Positions 46,550 to 59,407 of a DNA stretch of 64,000 nucleotides are shown one piece after another. A program made the translations under genes and the position numbers. Every line of letters starts with the position of its first letter. Position 1 is the first letter of the stretch. Under the pieces are notes generated by a model, which made no database searches, had not been told where the DNA came from, and saw only the letters and a program-made list of their open reading frames with translations. The DNA is from Rhizoctonia solani (Eukaryota; Basidiomycota; Agaricomycetes; Cantharellales; Ceratobasidiaceae): contig NC_057378.1 of the NCBI RefSeq assembly GCF_016906535.1, positions 496,001-560,000 on the forward strand. The letters are read 5' to 3'.

Positions 46550-47990
46550 CTAGAAACGGCCTTGTCGGGGCCCCTTGACCAAGAGCCAAGACAAAGCGAT
46601 AGCGACACGCATACCCGCCCCAACAAAGATCGAATTCGGCACCCCGAGGACACCCACATCTCGAAGAACTGCACCAACTGCAAAATATGACATCAGTATA
46701 CGATTAAATGTGGATATATGCACACAAAGACGGGCTTACCTAGACCTCCAGCGATAAAGAGCAGAATAGTGTACACACGTACACCCCGGTACTCCCTCCA
46801 CCGGATCCCGCCCGGCGACCCAACAAGTTCAACCCAAAGCGAACTGAGGACAACGGTGGCGCCGAACCCGGACCCCATGCGATGGGCCATGACACCTTGG
46901 AAACCCATGCTAAGACTCATCAAGCCGAGTGCCGTAAATCCGTAGACGCTAGACCAGGGCGCGTTCGCGGGGGCTCGCGGATTGGTCATGGCGCCCGTGG
47001 CGAGCGAGGACCTGCGCGTAGGGTCGTGCATTGCTGCCACGGCGGCCCCGACGAGAAGAAGTGCTTGGAACAAGGTGCCCACGACGAGCCAGAGGCGGGT
47101 GCGGGCGGGTGCACTGGGTGGAGCGGGGGTGATGGGTGTTTCAGGTTTGGATACTTGGGAATCGTCGATCTTGACGACCGGAGGTTGGTTGATATTGGCT
47201 CCTATCGTATCGGTTGGGCTGCGTTCGGGAGTAGACGATGGACCAGCGATAGGCGCAGAAGGAACAACGAGTTTGGGTCCCTTGGCAAAGGGAACGGGCG
47301 TGCCAACGCGTGTGGGAGCACCGGAATCAGCCCAGTCGCAGCTCGACCGGGGCACATCGAGTTGCCCCGATGTCTCTGCTGGGCGTTGTTCAGGTTCGGG
47401 ACCCTCGACACCCTTTTCGGGATCTTGATTGACAGGTGTGGTTTGATTGATTGGCTTGGAACCGGCCCAAAAGCTAAAATCCCCGACGCGTGCGAGGGCG
47501 ATCCCAAGCACAAAAGTGATAAGCGCGGTCGTCGCTTGAGCATCATTGATGGCAAACGCGTTCTCTCGTCGTTGACCGAGGGAAACACGCGAAAGAGCAA
47601 GGCCGAGCATGACCGAGTTACCTAACGCAAATATGTTGGCAATGAATATTTCAGACGATCAGGGGTGCACTCACCAGTCATGAATCCACACCAGATGGCG
47701 CACGTCGTGAACGTCACGGCGTTGAGCTGCATGTAAAAAATGAGCACGAGGTTACGAGACATTAATCAAGATGGCACACACATAACCACTCATGAATGCA
47801 TAAGCTGCAAGAGGAATGGAGTTTGCGCCCGATGGGAGTTCCTGACGCAAGTATGCCAATACACCACCCTGTCCGCCTGGGGGTTATCACGACCTTGGAC
47901 AAGCGTGATAGTCCGCGAAAGACGCAATGGAGAGAATATCGAAGTGGAAAAGGTAGACTCCATAGTCTTGGTCTTGTTCAGCAGAGGCAT
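46550..47990 (-). CDS. DUF1275 (YoaK-type) integral membrane protein
   Basis: Multi-exon gene starting near 47990 (MPLLNKTKTMEST). Small exons give LAYLRQELPSGANSIPLAAYAFMSG and LNAVTFTTCAIWCGFMTG, joining to the long exon NSVMLGLALSRVSLG (about 47610 to 46740) and then a last exon ending LLVKGPRQGRF (stop 46550-46552). The FMTGN...LGLAL segment and the final GAGMRVAIALSW helix are typical of DUF1275. Between membrane segments lies a long Pro/Thr-rich loop. Segments include ALITFVLGIALARVG, LWLVVGTLFQALLLVGAAVAAM and VYTILLFIAGGLG. The family is thought to be a transporter group, but no substrate is established. The exact first exon is less certain. Confidence 0.8.
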
Positions 47991-50515
47991 GTGGAGCGAG
48001 AGAGGGGGATGAAAATGCGGATGTCAGCCTAGTGGCACGCCGACCCCAATAGATAAAGCCATCTTTGACCGCCCGCCCCTTGCTCAAACACTTAATTGGA
48101 CTCATGCTTGGCACCCCCAGAAATGAACCCTGACAAAAGCGCCGAGCCGCCAAAGAAGCTCTCTGCGAGAATAGAGCGGTCCGCTTCTATTGGTCTTGGT
48201 ATCGGTGGCTGTGTTGCGTCATGCTTTGATCGAGTACCCGTCCGCTTCTGCACGAGCTCTTGGCTGCTCGCTCGTCTGTATCTCTTTGCTTGACAAGTCG
48301 GCAGCCCGTCCGAAACTGAACATACAACGACTATATCTAACGGCATAGATAATGGCTCGTGACCGGATATGGACAGGTAGATCCAATGGCGGTGATTGCT
48401 ATGTGGAGTTTATCGCACACCGTCGTCATCGTCCGCAGCTCAGCAAGCCAAGGTCAATTGCCCAGAACATCGCCTATTATTCCCGGCCCAAATACACGCG
48501 CCAATCTCCCCTTGGTATTCACAATCTATCATCATCATTTGCTTTGGAGAGTCATGACCGAGCGATACGCTTCGGATTTACTCAGCCTTGTGTACTAGCT
48601 GGCGGTACAACCATGCTTCTCGAACCGCTCGCTGGAAATTTCACCGAGCTCTCTCCATCACTCGTCGTTAGAACCGCCCTCCTCTCATCGTAACCGGCGG
48701 AACTACTATATACCCACCCAAAAGGCCAAGACCTACAACTGACTGGATTCGGGTTACGCTCCGACTCCTCCGACAAAGAAGTCCCAGTAACCAAGAGCGC
48801 TGCAAAATTACTTCGGAAACTGACCCGAATTGGGAGGGGGGTTCTATCTGTGGTGCATGTGGTACCGGGCGGGAGAAAATCCCTCATGCAAACGAGCTGC
48901 TGTTTCATTTCGTCCTGGGCCCCTCGGTCAAACGCCCGCAATCCATGCCTGAAATGTCTCATTCGTCTCCACAGCGCCGAACAAGGCTAAACTTACACTA
49001 GCCTTTATACATTACCCTCTTTCTCTCTCTCTCTCGCTTAGTGACTCGATTCGGCCACTCAAGAATAATAATAATAATAATAATAATAAAAAGGTGCTTA
49101 TCGATGATCATATGCGTTATCTTGGATAGGATACCTCCGCCCCCCGCCTCTCATTTCTCAAGCCTTCGATCCCAATCCGGAAGACCTCTTGCAACGTTGT
49201 TTTCCTTGGGTATCTTGGCTCGACGTATTCTTTTTTCTACTGCGCATCATCGTCGAGCCGTGAGTGCTAGCGCACGGTAACGAGCGGTACTTGGCACAAT
49301 GCTTCCTTTACGCCATTACTACGGTCAAGTGATCCTTGTCCCCTTGGGAGATGGTACCAACAAGCAAGGAGCCGTGCCGATGGTCCCCTAAAGTGAAACG
49401 GTGCACGGGGCCGAGATGACAGGATTAAACGGCATTTTACTACATCTTAGGGAGAGGAGAGAGACAGGGGCTTCTCTTTTGTGTTTGTTCGCCTCGGCGG
49501 AAAGTGTACGCGCAGATCACAACGACTTGGGAATTTTTGTAAATTTGTTAATCTAGGAGATATGCCAGATCTTCCGAATTAACCAGCAGCTGTTCCAAGT
49601 CTTGAGAGAACCTGTTCTTTAATTTCGGCGGATAAACCGGTCCGTTGCTCGAAATGTGGACGAGTGGTGTTCCGCTCGTCTGGCTTGCCCTGGGATGGGA
49701 ACCGTTACACGTTGAACCGAAATCTCACGATGCCCCTGGACGTTCGTTATGGATGATTCCCTCGGAACGTCAAGTGCAAGAATGCGAAGACTCGAAAGGA
49801 TTTTCGCTTCCTCGGCTTGGGTTCTGGCCATGGAAAGCCCCCCTTGTATGGATGATCTGATATCACGTATGGAATTGGTCCATTATTTGGTCAGAGCGAG
49901 AGACCTTTTGCAAGTCCTTTTTCTTGTCTATTGCTCTGTCTCTTGCTTTTTCTAAGTCTGGACCTCTTTCTTGTGATCACCGCCGTTGTACGTTACAGTT
50001 GTTTTTGTAGACCAGCATAGAGCCTCGTCATAATATACCTATAAAAGGAGTTTATCCCAAGAACGTTTCACTCTGTATTAATTTCAACCTCATAATTATG
50101 GGTTCGTATTCGTTTGATATCACCCCTAACGCATCCCCGAGACAAATCAACTACCGAGTAATTACACTTGCTCTTGTTACAACGCCCAATTAAAACAGCC
50201 CACTCCCAAGATTCAAAACGCCCATAAACTTTGTAGGCATACTCAACCCGATCAAACTATGCATAGCCACGCCGCCACTCGATCAGCCGCATACGATTTA
50301 TCCAAATATAGGTACCAGTTTCCTCTAGTTTCCATATATCTCCATGCTGCGAGGTTGATCCGGTGAGTCATGTATTGAACAACGATCAAAAGTCTTGGCG
50401 AGTAAATACATTCGAGCATAAAAGGATATATATGTTACACATGGGATTATTAAATATCATGGCATATTCGCGTGTGTAGTGGTCTTATTTTCAACGGTGA
50501 GAAGTAAAAAAAAAT
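47991..50515. other. Intergenic region with simple repeats
   Basis: Contains a TC run (about 49020-49035) and an (AAT)n microsatellite (49064-49089). A TATA box (CTATAAAAGG, about 50039) precedes an ATG at 50099 by about 60 bp, suggesting a small gene there, but no splice model is convincing. Open frames at 48352-48693 and 49041-49280 have no support. Confidence 0.4.
49064..49089. repeat. (AAT)n microsatellite
   Basis: Eight or nine uninterrupted AAT units followed by an A run. Confidence 0.9.
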
Positions 50516-51596
50516 CTAGCAGGCACATCCTCCGCCTTCTTGTCCAGCATGGACATCGTCTACGAGGTTGACTGATCCAGGAATAGTTCGTCCCCCGCCC
50601 ACACGTGTACTATTTCCTGCAGCGGCTACACCGACTTTGGGCTGGGCAGGGGCCCACAATTCAGGCGTGTCGACAATCTAATAGCGGAACAAATGGGTTA
50701 GGCACCGTAGCTTGGCAGCTAGATAATTGATATAGCAAATGAACGAAATGGATCAAGGGTATTGGACACCAGGCGGAAATTGTGTATGAAATACCGAAAG
50801 AATGGAGAACGCACCTTTTCGACCAGTTCTCTAAACGTGTCCTGCACACCAACTTTGGTCTTTGCCGAACACTCGACGAAAAGCGTGCCCATTCTCTCTG
50901 CAAAAGCCTTACCTTCCTCTGTCGTAACCTGACGCGAGAATTCCTTATCTACTTTGTTCCCTACAGGTATTCTTCGATTAGCTCGCCCGCCCCCCTAATT
51001 AATTTGAGATAGATATAACCAACCGACAACAATTTTGACCACGTTTGGGGACACATACGTTTCGAGTTCCGAGAACCACTTGGGCAACGCTTCAAAAGAT
51101 TCTCGGTTCGCCACATCGTAAACTTTTAATTCATTAAACATATGTTAGGGGCTAGACACCGATCATACGTACCAAGAATGATACCCTGTGCCCCTCGGTA
51201 GTACGAGGACGTAATGGTGCGGAACCGTTCTTGCCCAGCCGTGTCCTACTCTCATTCCAATTAGTCCCTATTTGGGGCGTTCCAGGGCGGGCGACATACC
51301 CAGATGCTCAATTTAACCTTCTTTCCCCGCACCTCCATCTTGGATACCTGTATCGAATTAGCTAATTAATTGATGGTATAAATCAAGTAATAAGAGACGC
51401 ACTCGAAAGTCTACTCCGATAGTAGCACTACTCTCATCTTCACTCAACCACGTTTCGTCCGAGAAACGTAACAGAATACTCGACTTGCCAACGCTCGAGT
51501 TTCCTGTATCGTTCATCAGACGACGACTTTATGACCCGCAATTGATAACCCACCAATCAGGAGAATCTTTGCATTCAACGGAGCTTCAGCAGCCAT
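50516..51596 (-). CDS. Rab18-type small GTPase
   Basis: About seven exons, assembled by splicing; exon 1 is 51554-51596 and intron 1 is 51504-51553. All GTPase motifs are present: GNSSVGKSS (P-loop), ATIGVDF (switch I), WDTAGQERF (G3), GNKVDK (G4) and ECSAKT (G5). The segment [13 protein letters not shown] closely follows Rab18 proteins (ELVEKIIQTPGLW). The C-terminus ends GGGCAC, a double-cysteine Rab geranylgeranylation signal. Rab18 works on ER, lipid droplets and Golgi traffic in animals and fungi. The P-loop has Asn-Ser where many Rabs have Gly/Asp, which is not expected to block GTP binding. Other Rab classes fit less well. Confidence 0.92.
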
Positions 51597-52426
51597 GTCT
51601 AGTCAGTGGTAAAGGGTAATTCAAAAAAGTTTCAAAATAATTAGATTAATTAAGCGTCAAACAACGCGTTTCAATAATCTATAGTGGATGAGGTCGTTAT
51701 GAGCAATGTATAAAGTCGAATGACGTCGCGTCAATTCGTGGAGTCGGTGGTGGAGAGCCCTGGCAGAACCAGACGACTCGGGTAATCACATGATGTTTGG
51801 CGATATTAGTCAGCTTGTCTTAGACACTTTGTCCTTGTCCACTACTTTTATCTTTGTCAGAATATCCTATGCGCGCTTGTGCGTTTCTTGATATCGCTTT
51901 CTTCCCGAGTGGTTTCTGAGTAACAAGCTTTTCTTCCCCGCACTAACCCACTTGGCATCACGGTGGGCCCTACAAGCTGAAACGCAGCCCCCAAACGCCA
52001 AGTTACCGCGTTATGACTAGCCCGTCTTTATCTAAAAATACCAATTGATTGTTCAGTTAAATGATTCTGGACCTAGCTGCATATCGTTATACCCCTGGGA
52101 CCTGATTTATTGTTATCGTAGGATGGCGTATATTGCGCGTTTTATCCGGGGAGATTGCTCCTCCAGAAGACCTACTCGGTTTCTATTTCAAAAGTTCTTA
52201 TCTTGCTCGGATTCATATAGCTTGTACGTAGAGATATGAAAAACATTGAGCATGTATTGTTAGCAGCCCACAGCATTCGGGCGCCGGGTCCAGGCTCGTA
52301 CTGTATATGTCTGAATGCAAATCGACCTCACTGTAGTCAACGTCAAAATTTCTATTCAATTTTATAACTATATGCAAGATAATTGATCGAGTTCAGTAAA
52401 ATAATCAAAAAGGTACTTTTTTCAGT
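51597..52426. other. Intergenic region
   Basis: Rab18 promoter side and the 3' flank of the pyrimidine gene. No gene recognised. Confidence 0.5.
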
Positions 52427-55400
52427 TTATGCAAGGATGCTTGCGAGGAGAGCCATCCTGATGAACAACCCATAACGCATCTGCCGGAAGTATACCGCAC
52501 GGCGAGAATCAAAGTCCACGTCTGGGTCAATTTCTACGCGAGATATATCAATAACAGTCCGAATAGATTCAAAGAAATATCATACCTTGTAGACGAGGCA
52601 AAGGATGCATGACGATCATATCCTCCTTGGCCCGAGCGAGCACAGCCTGATTGATGACATATGCGTTTTTCACGCTTTCATACGCCTCGTCGCTCTCGAA
52701 GCGTTCTCTCTGAACCCGAGTCACGTACAACACATCCGTATCCCCCAAAACCTCGTCCAAAGAATTGTACTCCCGCACGGTCACACCAGCACGTCGAGCG
52801 GCAGCAGTGACAGATTCGGGCATCGCTAAGGAAGGCGGAGACACAAAGTTAAGTTGAACGCTGTAGAAGCACAAGAGGTTCACGAGGCTGTGAACCGTGC
52901 GTCCATTTTTGAGGTCCCCAAGGAGAGTAATTGTTCGCCCGTTGACAGTTCCAAGCTCGGATCGGATGGTGTAAATATCTAGCAGTGCCTATAATCAAAC
53001 CCATAGGTTAACTACTATTTTAGGATTTGCTTGGCCAAGACTCACCTGTGTGGGGTGTTCTCCTACTCCATCTCCAGCATTTAGCACTGGTACGGGCGAA
53101 AACTTGGCCGCAGTCTGAACGCTTCCCACAGCTGGATGCCTGAGCACCACAGCATCGCCATAGCATCCCAACGTGCGGACTGTATCAGCTAGACTTTCTC
53201 CCTTGGCCACAGACGAAGAATCAGCAGTCACAGCTACCACATCTCCACCAAGTCGCTTCATAGCCGCTTCGAAGCTCGCCGAAGTACGGGTCGACGGTTC
53301 GTAGAATAATGTACACAACACTCGGCCACGGAGAAGGTCGAGCGTTCCGGATCGTTCGACATGGAGGCGCATCTCCCCAGCAAGGTTGAAGAGGTAGTGA
53401 AGATCGTCATGTGTGAATTGGCGGACGGATAGAATGTGGCGGCGGTGGAATGCTGGGTGAGGTGCGAGAGTGCCCAGGCTGGGTGTAGCATGTTGGCGGA
53501 GCGTGCTTGGCAAAATCGACATTCCCTGAGGAGCTAACCCTGAAGCAGTGGCAGGCGCATACGGGACGAGTGGAGCAGTCTGGAGTCCCTCTGTCGCACT
53601 GACCGAAGGCCGGCGTGGGCCGACAAACGAGGCACGCAATGCGCGGTCCTGTGCTGTCCGGGGTACTGAAGTCGCCGAGGACAAGTCGCGACCCATTGCA
53701 GTCGAAGAGGCGATCCCATCGAGGAATACAGTGCTCCCGTGAACCACGACACGATGAACAAATCCGGTGATTGCAGTTCCTTCTAGCGGCGACCAGTATT
53801 CTGCAGGCGGGAGTTGGGCTTTGCGGTCGACGACAACTTCGACTTGAGTGTGCACCTGTTCGGCAAGACCAAAAATGCTGATCGGGTTGTCGTGCAATTT
53901 TTTGCTAATATCATCCAGTGATAGTTTGCCTTGGGCGACGGCAGATAGCAGGAGTGGCAGGGTCTCGTAAATTCCAGACTTGGGAGAGACGGTCTTGCCC
54001 AGTTGAGTAGCTAGCAAGTACGGTGTCGTGCCAATCGAAAACACATCGACGTGCTTTATATTCTCCCAAAGTGCCTTTTGATCATCCGCGTTGGGAAGGC
54101 AGGTCGCTCCAGGATAGGTGTCTTGAGAGAAAAATAGCGCATATACCGAGACGTCGCAAGTAACTTTGAGGGACTTGGCCTTGCTCAATACTATCAAGTT
54201 GATATCTCCCCGAGTCATGACATTCGTGACATGCACGCTTCGACCATGCAAGCTAGCCAATAACAAGACGCTCGCCAAATCGGTCGTTGCGGCATCTGTG
54301 ATAACGGGTTTCTCGTTTGGCCAAGATGCAAAGTGAGCAGCCACCGAGCCAATGTCGTTCACCCCTCCTTCGGGTCCTCGGAATGGAATAAAGAGCGCCT
54401 TGGTCTCGGCCTGAATGTCCTCGTCAAGTGATTTGGTATTAGCTCCAGCGGCCATGGCACATAGTGCATAGTGGCAATGGGCGGCGCCGACAGCGTTCGA
54501 CTGGGCGACATCCAGTTTATTTGTGTCTGTGATCCCTGACCCAGGCTGCGCGCCATGGGCAATAACCTGTACGGTCGTGAATCCTCCGCAAATTGAAGCC
54601 TTTGTGACCTCTGAGAATGCCGTCGAGTTATTTTCTGTGAGGCTAGGGACGAAGGCTTGTATATTAACCAGTCCTGGGAATGTATGTGTCGTATGTGAAG
54701 TCTTGTAGTCTACATTTGAGACATCGAGGGGCATACGCCTGACGAGCGCTTCGACGAGCAACTTGGCGCATTTGACGTTGGTGATGAGAGGGATAGCGAA
54801 GTCAACTGCCATACGACGCGTGCGATAGCCTTTACTGCTGTAACTAGCTGGGCGACGGTACTTGTTTTTGGACGGAAGATTGATGTACATGTCGATCAAA
54901 TTGTTGGCGAGATGCTGGGTGAGCGAATACTCCGACTTTTGAGCGTCTTTGAGATCGTCTTCTCCCAAGGCTTCCAAGTACTGTGAACCAGTTTCAGTAT
55001 GGATATATTAGATTAGCACAAAAACTTACCTTGCAAGGCACATTGTGCTCGACGAAAAAGTCGGCTGTTCCTGCTGTCGCAAAGAGGCGATATCCCGCTT
55101 GATGAAGTTTCTGGACCGACGGCAACATCTCGAGCTTCTCCTTGTAACCTCCGATAGATAACAGAATATTTTTCTTTGGGGGCTGAATACCGGTCGAGAT
55201 TAAAGCCTTGAGGTACGCCTCGTACTTGTCTTTTCCGAAGCAAGCTACTTCACCAGTCGAGGCCATTTCCACACCGAGAACCGGATCGGCACCAGAAAGA
55301 CGACTGAAACTGAATTGTGGAACCTTGACGCCAACGTAGTTCTCGGGCAAGGACATGGGCGGGTAGGGCTCAACCGGCAGACCCATCATGACTCGAGTCG

Positions 55401-58400
55401 CAAGCTCAATCGCATCAACGCCAGAAACCTTGCTCACGAACGGGAACGAACGCGCTGCGCGGAGGTTACATTCGATGACTTTGATCTCGTTATTCTTGGC
55501 GATGAACTGGATATTGAATGGCCCAGTAACATTGAGAGCATTCCCAATCTTGGAAGTGGCGTCTTCGATTTTACGGATGGTTTCTGGGTCAAGATCCTGA
55601 GGAGGAAGGACGAGAGTTGCGTCTCCAGAGTGGACACCGGCGTTTTCAATGTGCTCCGAGATGTAGTGCATGACGAGTTTACCATCGCGAGCGACTGCGT
55701 CCATCTCGATTTCCTTTGCTTCTTCAATGTACTTGGAAATGACGACGGGATGGTCGCGGGATACGGCGGTTGCCTGAGTCAAGTAGGACGCCAAATCATC
55801 GGGGCTCGATACAACGTTCATAGCAGCTCCCGAAAGAACATATGATGGGCGGACAAGCACGGGGTATTTGACCTTTTCGCAAAACTTGAACGCCTCGTCG
55901 AAGCTCGTTAGCTCTTTCCACTGCGGTTGGTCGACTCCGATCGTATCGAGCAAACGGGAGAATTTGTACCGATTTTCAGCAGTATCAATCATTTCAGGCG
56001 AGGTTCCGTAGATCTTGACGTTCTGGCGGTGGAGTGGGAGTGCAATATTGTTCGGAGTTTGACCACCCATGGACAGGATAACTCCGCTGGACGTTTCGGC
56101 ATCATAAATATCCATGATCGTCTCGAGGGAGATATTTTCAAAGTACAGTCTATCGGCCTCGTCGTAGTCCGTACTGACTGTTTCGGGATTGTAGTTGACC
56201 ATGATCGTCTTGATTCCCTGGTCACGAAGGGTACGAATAGCCCGAACTGCACACCAATCGAATTCGACTGATGAGCCAATACGATAGACACCCGATCCGA
56301 GAACCATCACTCCGTGATCATCGAACTGGACGTCGTGCTCGACGGCGTTGTAAGTCATGTACAGGTAGTTGGTGTATGCGGGGAACTCGGCAGCGACGGT
56401 GTCGATTTGCTTCACAAACGGATAGACGGCGTATTCCTGTCTCAAGCGGCGGATCGCAATTTCGGTCGATTGAAGGCATGATGCGAGGTGTCGGTCAGAG
56501 AACCCGTACTGCTTGGCGTTGCGGAGCTTTAGAGAGGTGAGTCCAGCGAGGCCCCCTTTGCTGCGCTTATGAATTAGTATCAATAATCCAAAGCTGATAG
56601 TCATACTCACACGACGTCTTGCTCCATCTCCCAGATTCCTTTCAACTTTGTCAAAAACCATCGATCAATGTTCGACATTTCCCAAATTTTCTCCACAGAG
56701 TATCCGCGCTGGAAGGCATCCGCAATAGCAAAGATACGCTTATCGGTCGGATTCACGAGCTCTTCATCAATATCGTCCACGAATCCATTCTAATAACGAA
56801 CATAAGTCAAGTGGTCGAACTCCCACAAGTAACAACACATACCGGTGCAAATCCGACAAAACTATCGTCGATCGCTCGAATGGCTTTTTGAATCGCTTCT
56901 TCAAAGGTCCTCGCCACGCTCATGACTTCTCCGACACTCTTCATGCTCGAGCTCAGCAATTTGCTGACACGGCTAAACTTCTTCAAGTCCCATCGCGGAA
57001 TCTTAACGACGACATAGTCTAACGAGGGCTCGAAGCAGGCTGTTGTCGAGCGTGTTACCGAGTTGGAGATTGCGTTGAGGGGAATGTGTAAACCAAGTTT
57101 GGCGGCGATGAATGCGAGAGGATAGCCTGTTGCTTTTGATGCGAGGGCTGAGGATCGAGAAAGACGAGCATTGACCTATTAGCCAAGTCAGTGATGTGAA
57201 TCAAAAACCGGGAGATTTAAGCATACCTCAATGATGCAGTATTCCTTCGACGTCGGGTTCAAAGCATATTGGATATTGCATTCTCCAACTACACCGAGGT
57301 GCCGGATAACATTGATCGCAGTTGTACGAAGCATGTTATAATCTTGATCGGAAAGGGTTTGCGAAGGAGCAATGACGATAGAATCTCCGGTATGAATACC
57401 GAGGGGATCGAAGTTCTACGACCATCGCTCATCAACTTTGAGAGTGCATACAAGGAACAGAAAGCAAACGTACCTCCATGTTACAGACCGTGATGCAATT
57501 GTCACGACAATCCCTTACGACTTCGTATTCAATCTCCTTCCATCCCTTCATACTTTTCTCGACTAGAACTTGCGGACTCGTCGCAAACGCCTTGGCGCAC
57601 AGAGCGTCCAGCTGCTCTTGGTTTTGGGCAAACCCACTTCCGAGACCGCCGAGGGCATAGGCTGCACGAACGATAACCGGGAACCCGATCGTCTTGGCAG
57701 CAGCACGAGCTTCGTCGATGGTCGCAGCCGAAGCCGACTGAGCACACTTTTCTCCTATTTCAGCCATCGCGTCGGCGAATAGCTGGCGATCCTCGGTCAT
57801 GATGATGGTCTCGATGGGAGTTCCCAAGACACGGCATCCGAGGGACTCGAATTCGTCTTTGAGGGCGATACCAACGCTCAACGCGGTTTGACCTCCAAAC
57901 GTAACGTAGATACCATCTGGACGTTCGTATTTGATGATTTTCCTAACGAACTCGGGAGTGACTGGCAGGAAGTACACCTTGTCGGCGAGACCCTTTGATG
58001 TTGCGATCGTAGCGATGTTCGGGTTGACGAGGACCGTGTAGATGCCCTCCTCTTTGAGCGCCTTGATGGCTTGCGAACCCGAATAATCAAACTCGCCGGC
58101 CTGGCCGATCGAAAGACCTCCCGAGCCGAGGACCAAAACCTTCTTGACCGGAATTCGGTCGATCGGGGGTGGAACAGCGGGTTGGTTGACTGGACCACTT
58201 CCCGGGAGTTGAATCGGAACAAGGGAGGAAGTCTCTGCGCACGATGCGATATTCTCTATGAATACATCGAAGAGGAATTCGGTGTCGCGAGGGCCAGGGG
58301 TACTCTCCGGATGGAATTGGACCGAGAAGAATGGCATGTTTGAGCAGTAGATACCCTCGTTGCTGCCATCGTTGGCGTTGACAAACAGTTCGTGCCATCC

Positions 58401-59407
58401 TTGGGGCAGAGATTTGGCTTCAACTTGGAAACCATGGTTTTGAGAAGTGATGTAGCATCGTCCAGAGCGGGTATCGCTGCAAGGAATGTTGTGGCCGCGA
58501 TTTCCGTACTTCATCTTGGAGGTTGTAGCGCCGGCCGCAAGAGCGAGAAGCTGGTGGCCCAAGCAAATACCGAAAACGGGCTTCGCGGCCGAAGCCGGAA
58601 GGCTAATCAGGCGACTGATTTGGGTAATGGTTGGGGTGAGAAGTGATGGATCGCCCGGACCATTGGAGATGAATACGCCGTCATAACTATCGGCAGGGTG
58701 AGAAGCAAGATCATAGTCCCAAGGCACGACGAGCAGCTCTACCCCACGTGACGTGAAACACCGGATTTGATTATATTTCATTCCGACATCGAACGCGACC
58801 ACGCGAAGGGGACGACCAGATGGGTGTTGCCTGGACTGGGCTTTTGAAACGGACGAAGGGGTATAGAGCTGAGGTTTCTTGATAGACACTTGAGCAACGA
58901 GATTTTGAACATTCGGGTCCGAAAACGGGACTTCTTGGTTCCCAATCGTAATTCGACCGAGCATAGATCCCTTGTCTCGAATACGTTTAGTAAGAGCCCT
59001 AGTATCGACGCCGTAGATGGCGGGAACATTGTTCTCCTTGAGCCAGGCGCCAAGAGACGACTGAGCCAAGAAATGGCTATATTCCTCGGAGTAGGCCGCG
59101 ACAACAAGGCCGGCGACATGAATTCGGCTCGACTCAAACTCTGCTGGTAGAGAGTCAAGTTCGGCCTTGATCCTCTCGGGGACACCATAGTTGCCAATGA
59201 GGGATACGTGAGAACAAGAATCTGACCCTCGTATGATGGATCGGTAAGCGACTCTGTGTAGCCGACCATTCCTGTCTGGAATACGCATTCGCCGGCTATG
59301 CTTTTCGCGGCACCGAAGTTGATGCCAGAGTAGGTCGTGCCATCGGCGAGCTCGAGGACAGCGTCTGGGCCAGAGGCGCCGCGTGCTGCGACCGCCAGTG
59401 TGACCAT
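52427..59407 (-). CDS. URA2: Multifunctional pyrimidine enzyme: GATase / carbamoyl-phosphate synthetase / inactive DHOase / aspartate transcarbamylase (apparent 1-nt frameshift)
   Basis: About eight exons spanning 7 kb; exon 1 is 57474-59407. In order: GATase with GICLGHQ nucleophile Cys (about 58565) and FHPES; CPSase ATP-grasp halves ([19 protein letters not shown] near 58110; [19 protein letters not shown] near 56280); MGS-type regulatory region; dihydroorotase-like domain; ATCase ([20 protein letters not shown] near 53290 and HPLPR near 52600), ending MALLASILA. In the DHOase-like part, [13 protein letters not shown] replaces the HxH metal motif, so it is inactive, as usual for fungal URA2/pyrABCN. 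It makes carbamoyl aspartate for UMP and in yeast is feedback-inhibited by UTP. At 59202-59204 one C is missing relative to the family ([12 protein letters not shown]), shifting frame after codon 69; see findings. Confidence 0.93.

Noticed and set aside
46882..47625. 247-codon plus-strand open frame
   Set aside because: Antisense shadow of the DUF1275 gene, in GC-rich coding sequence.
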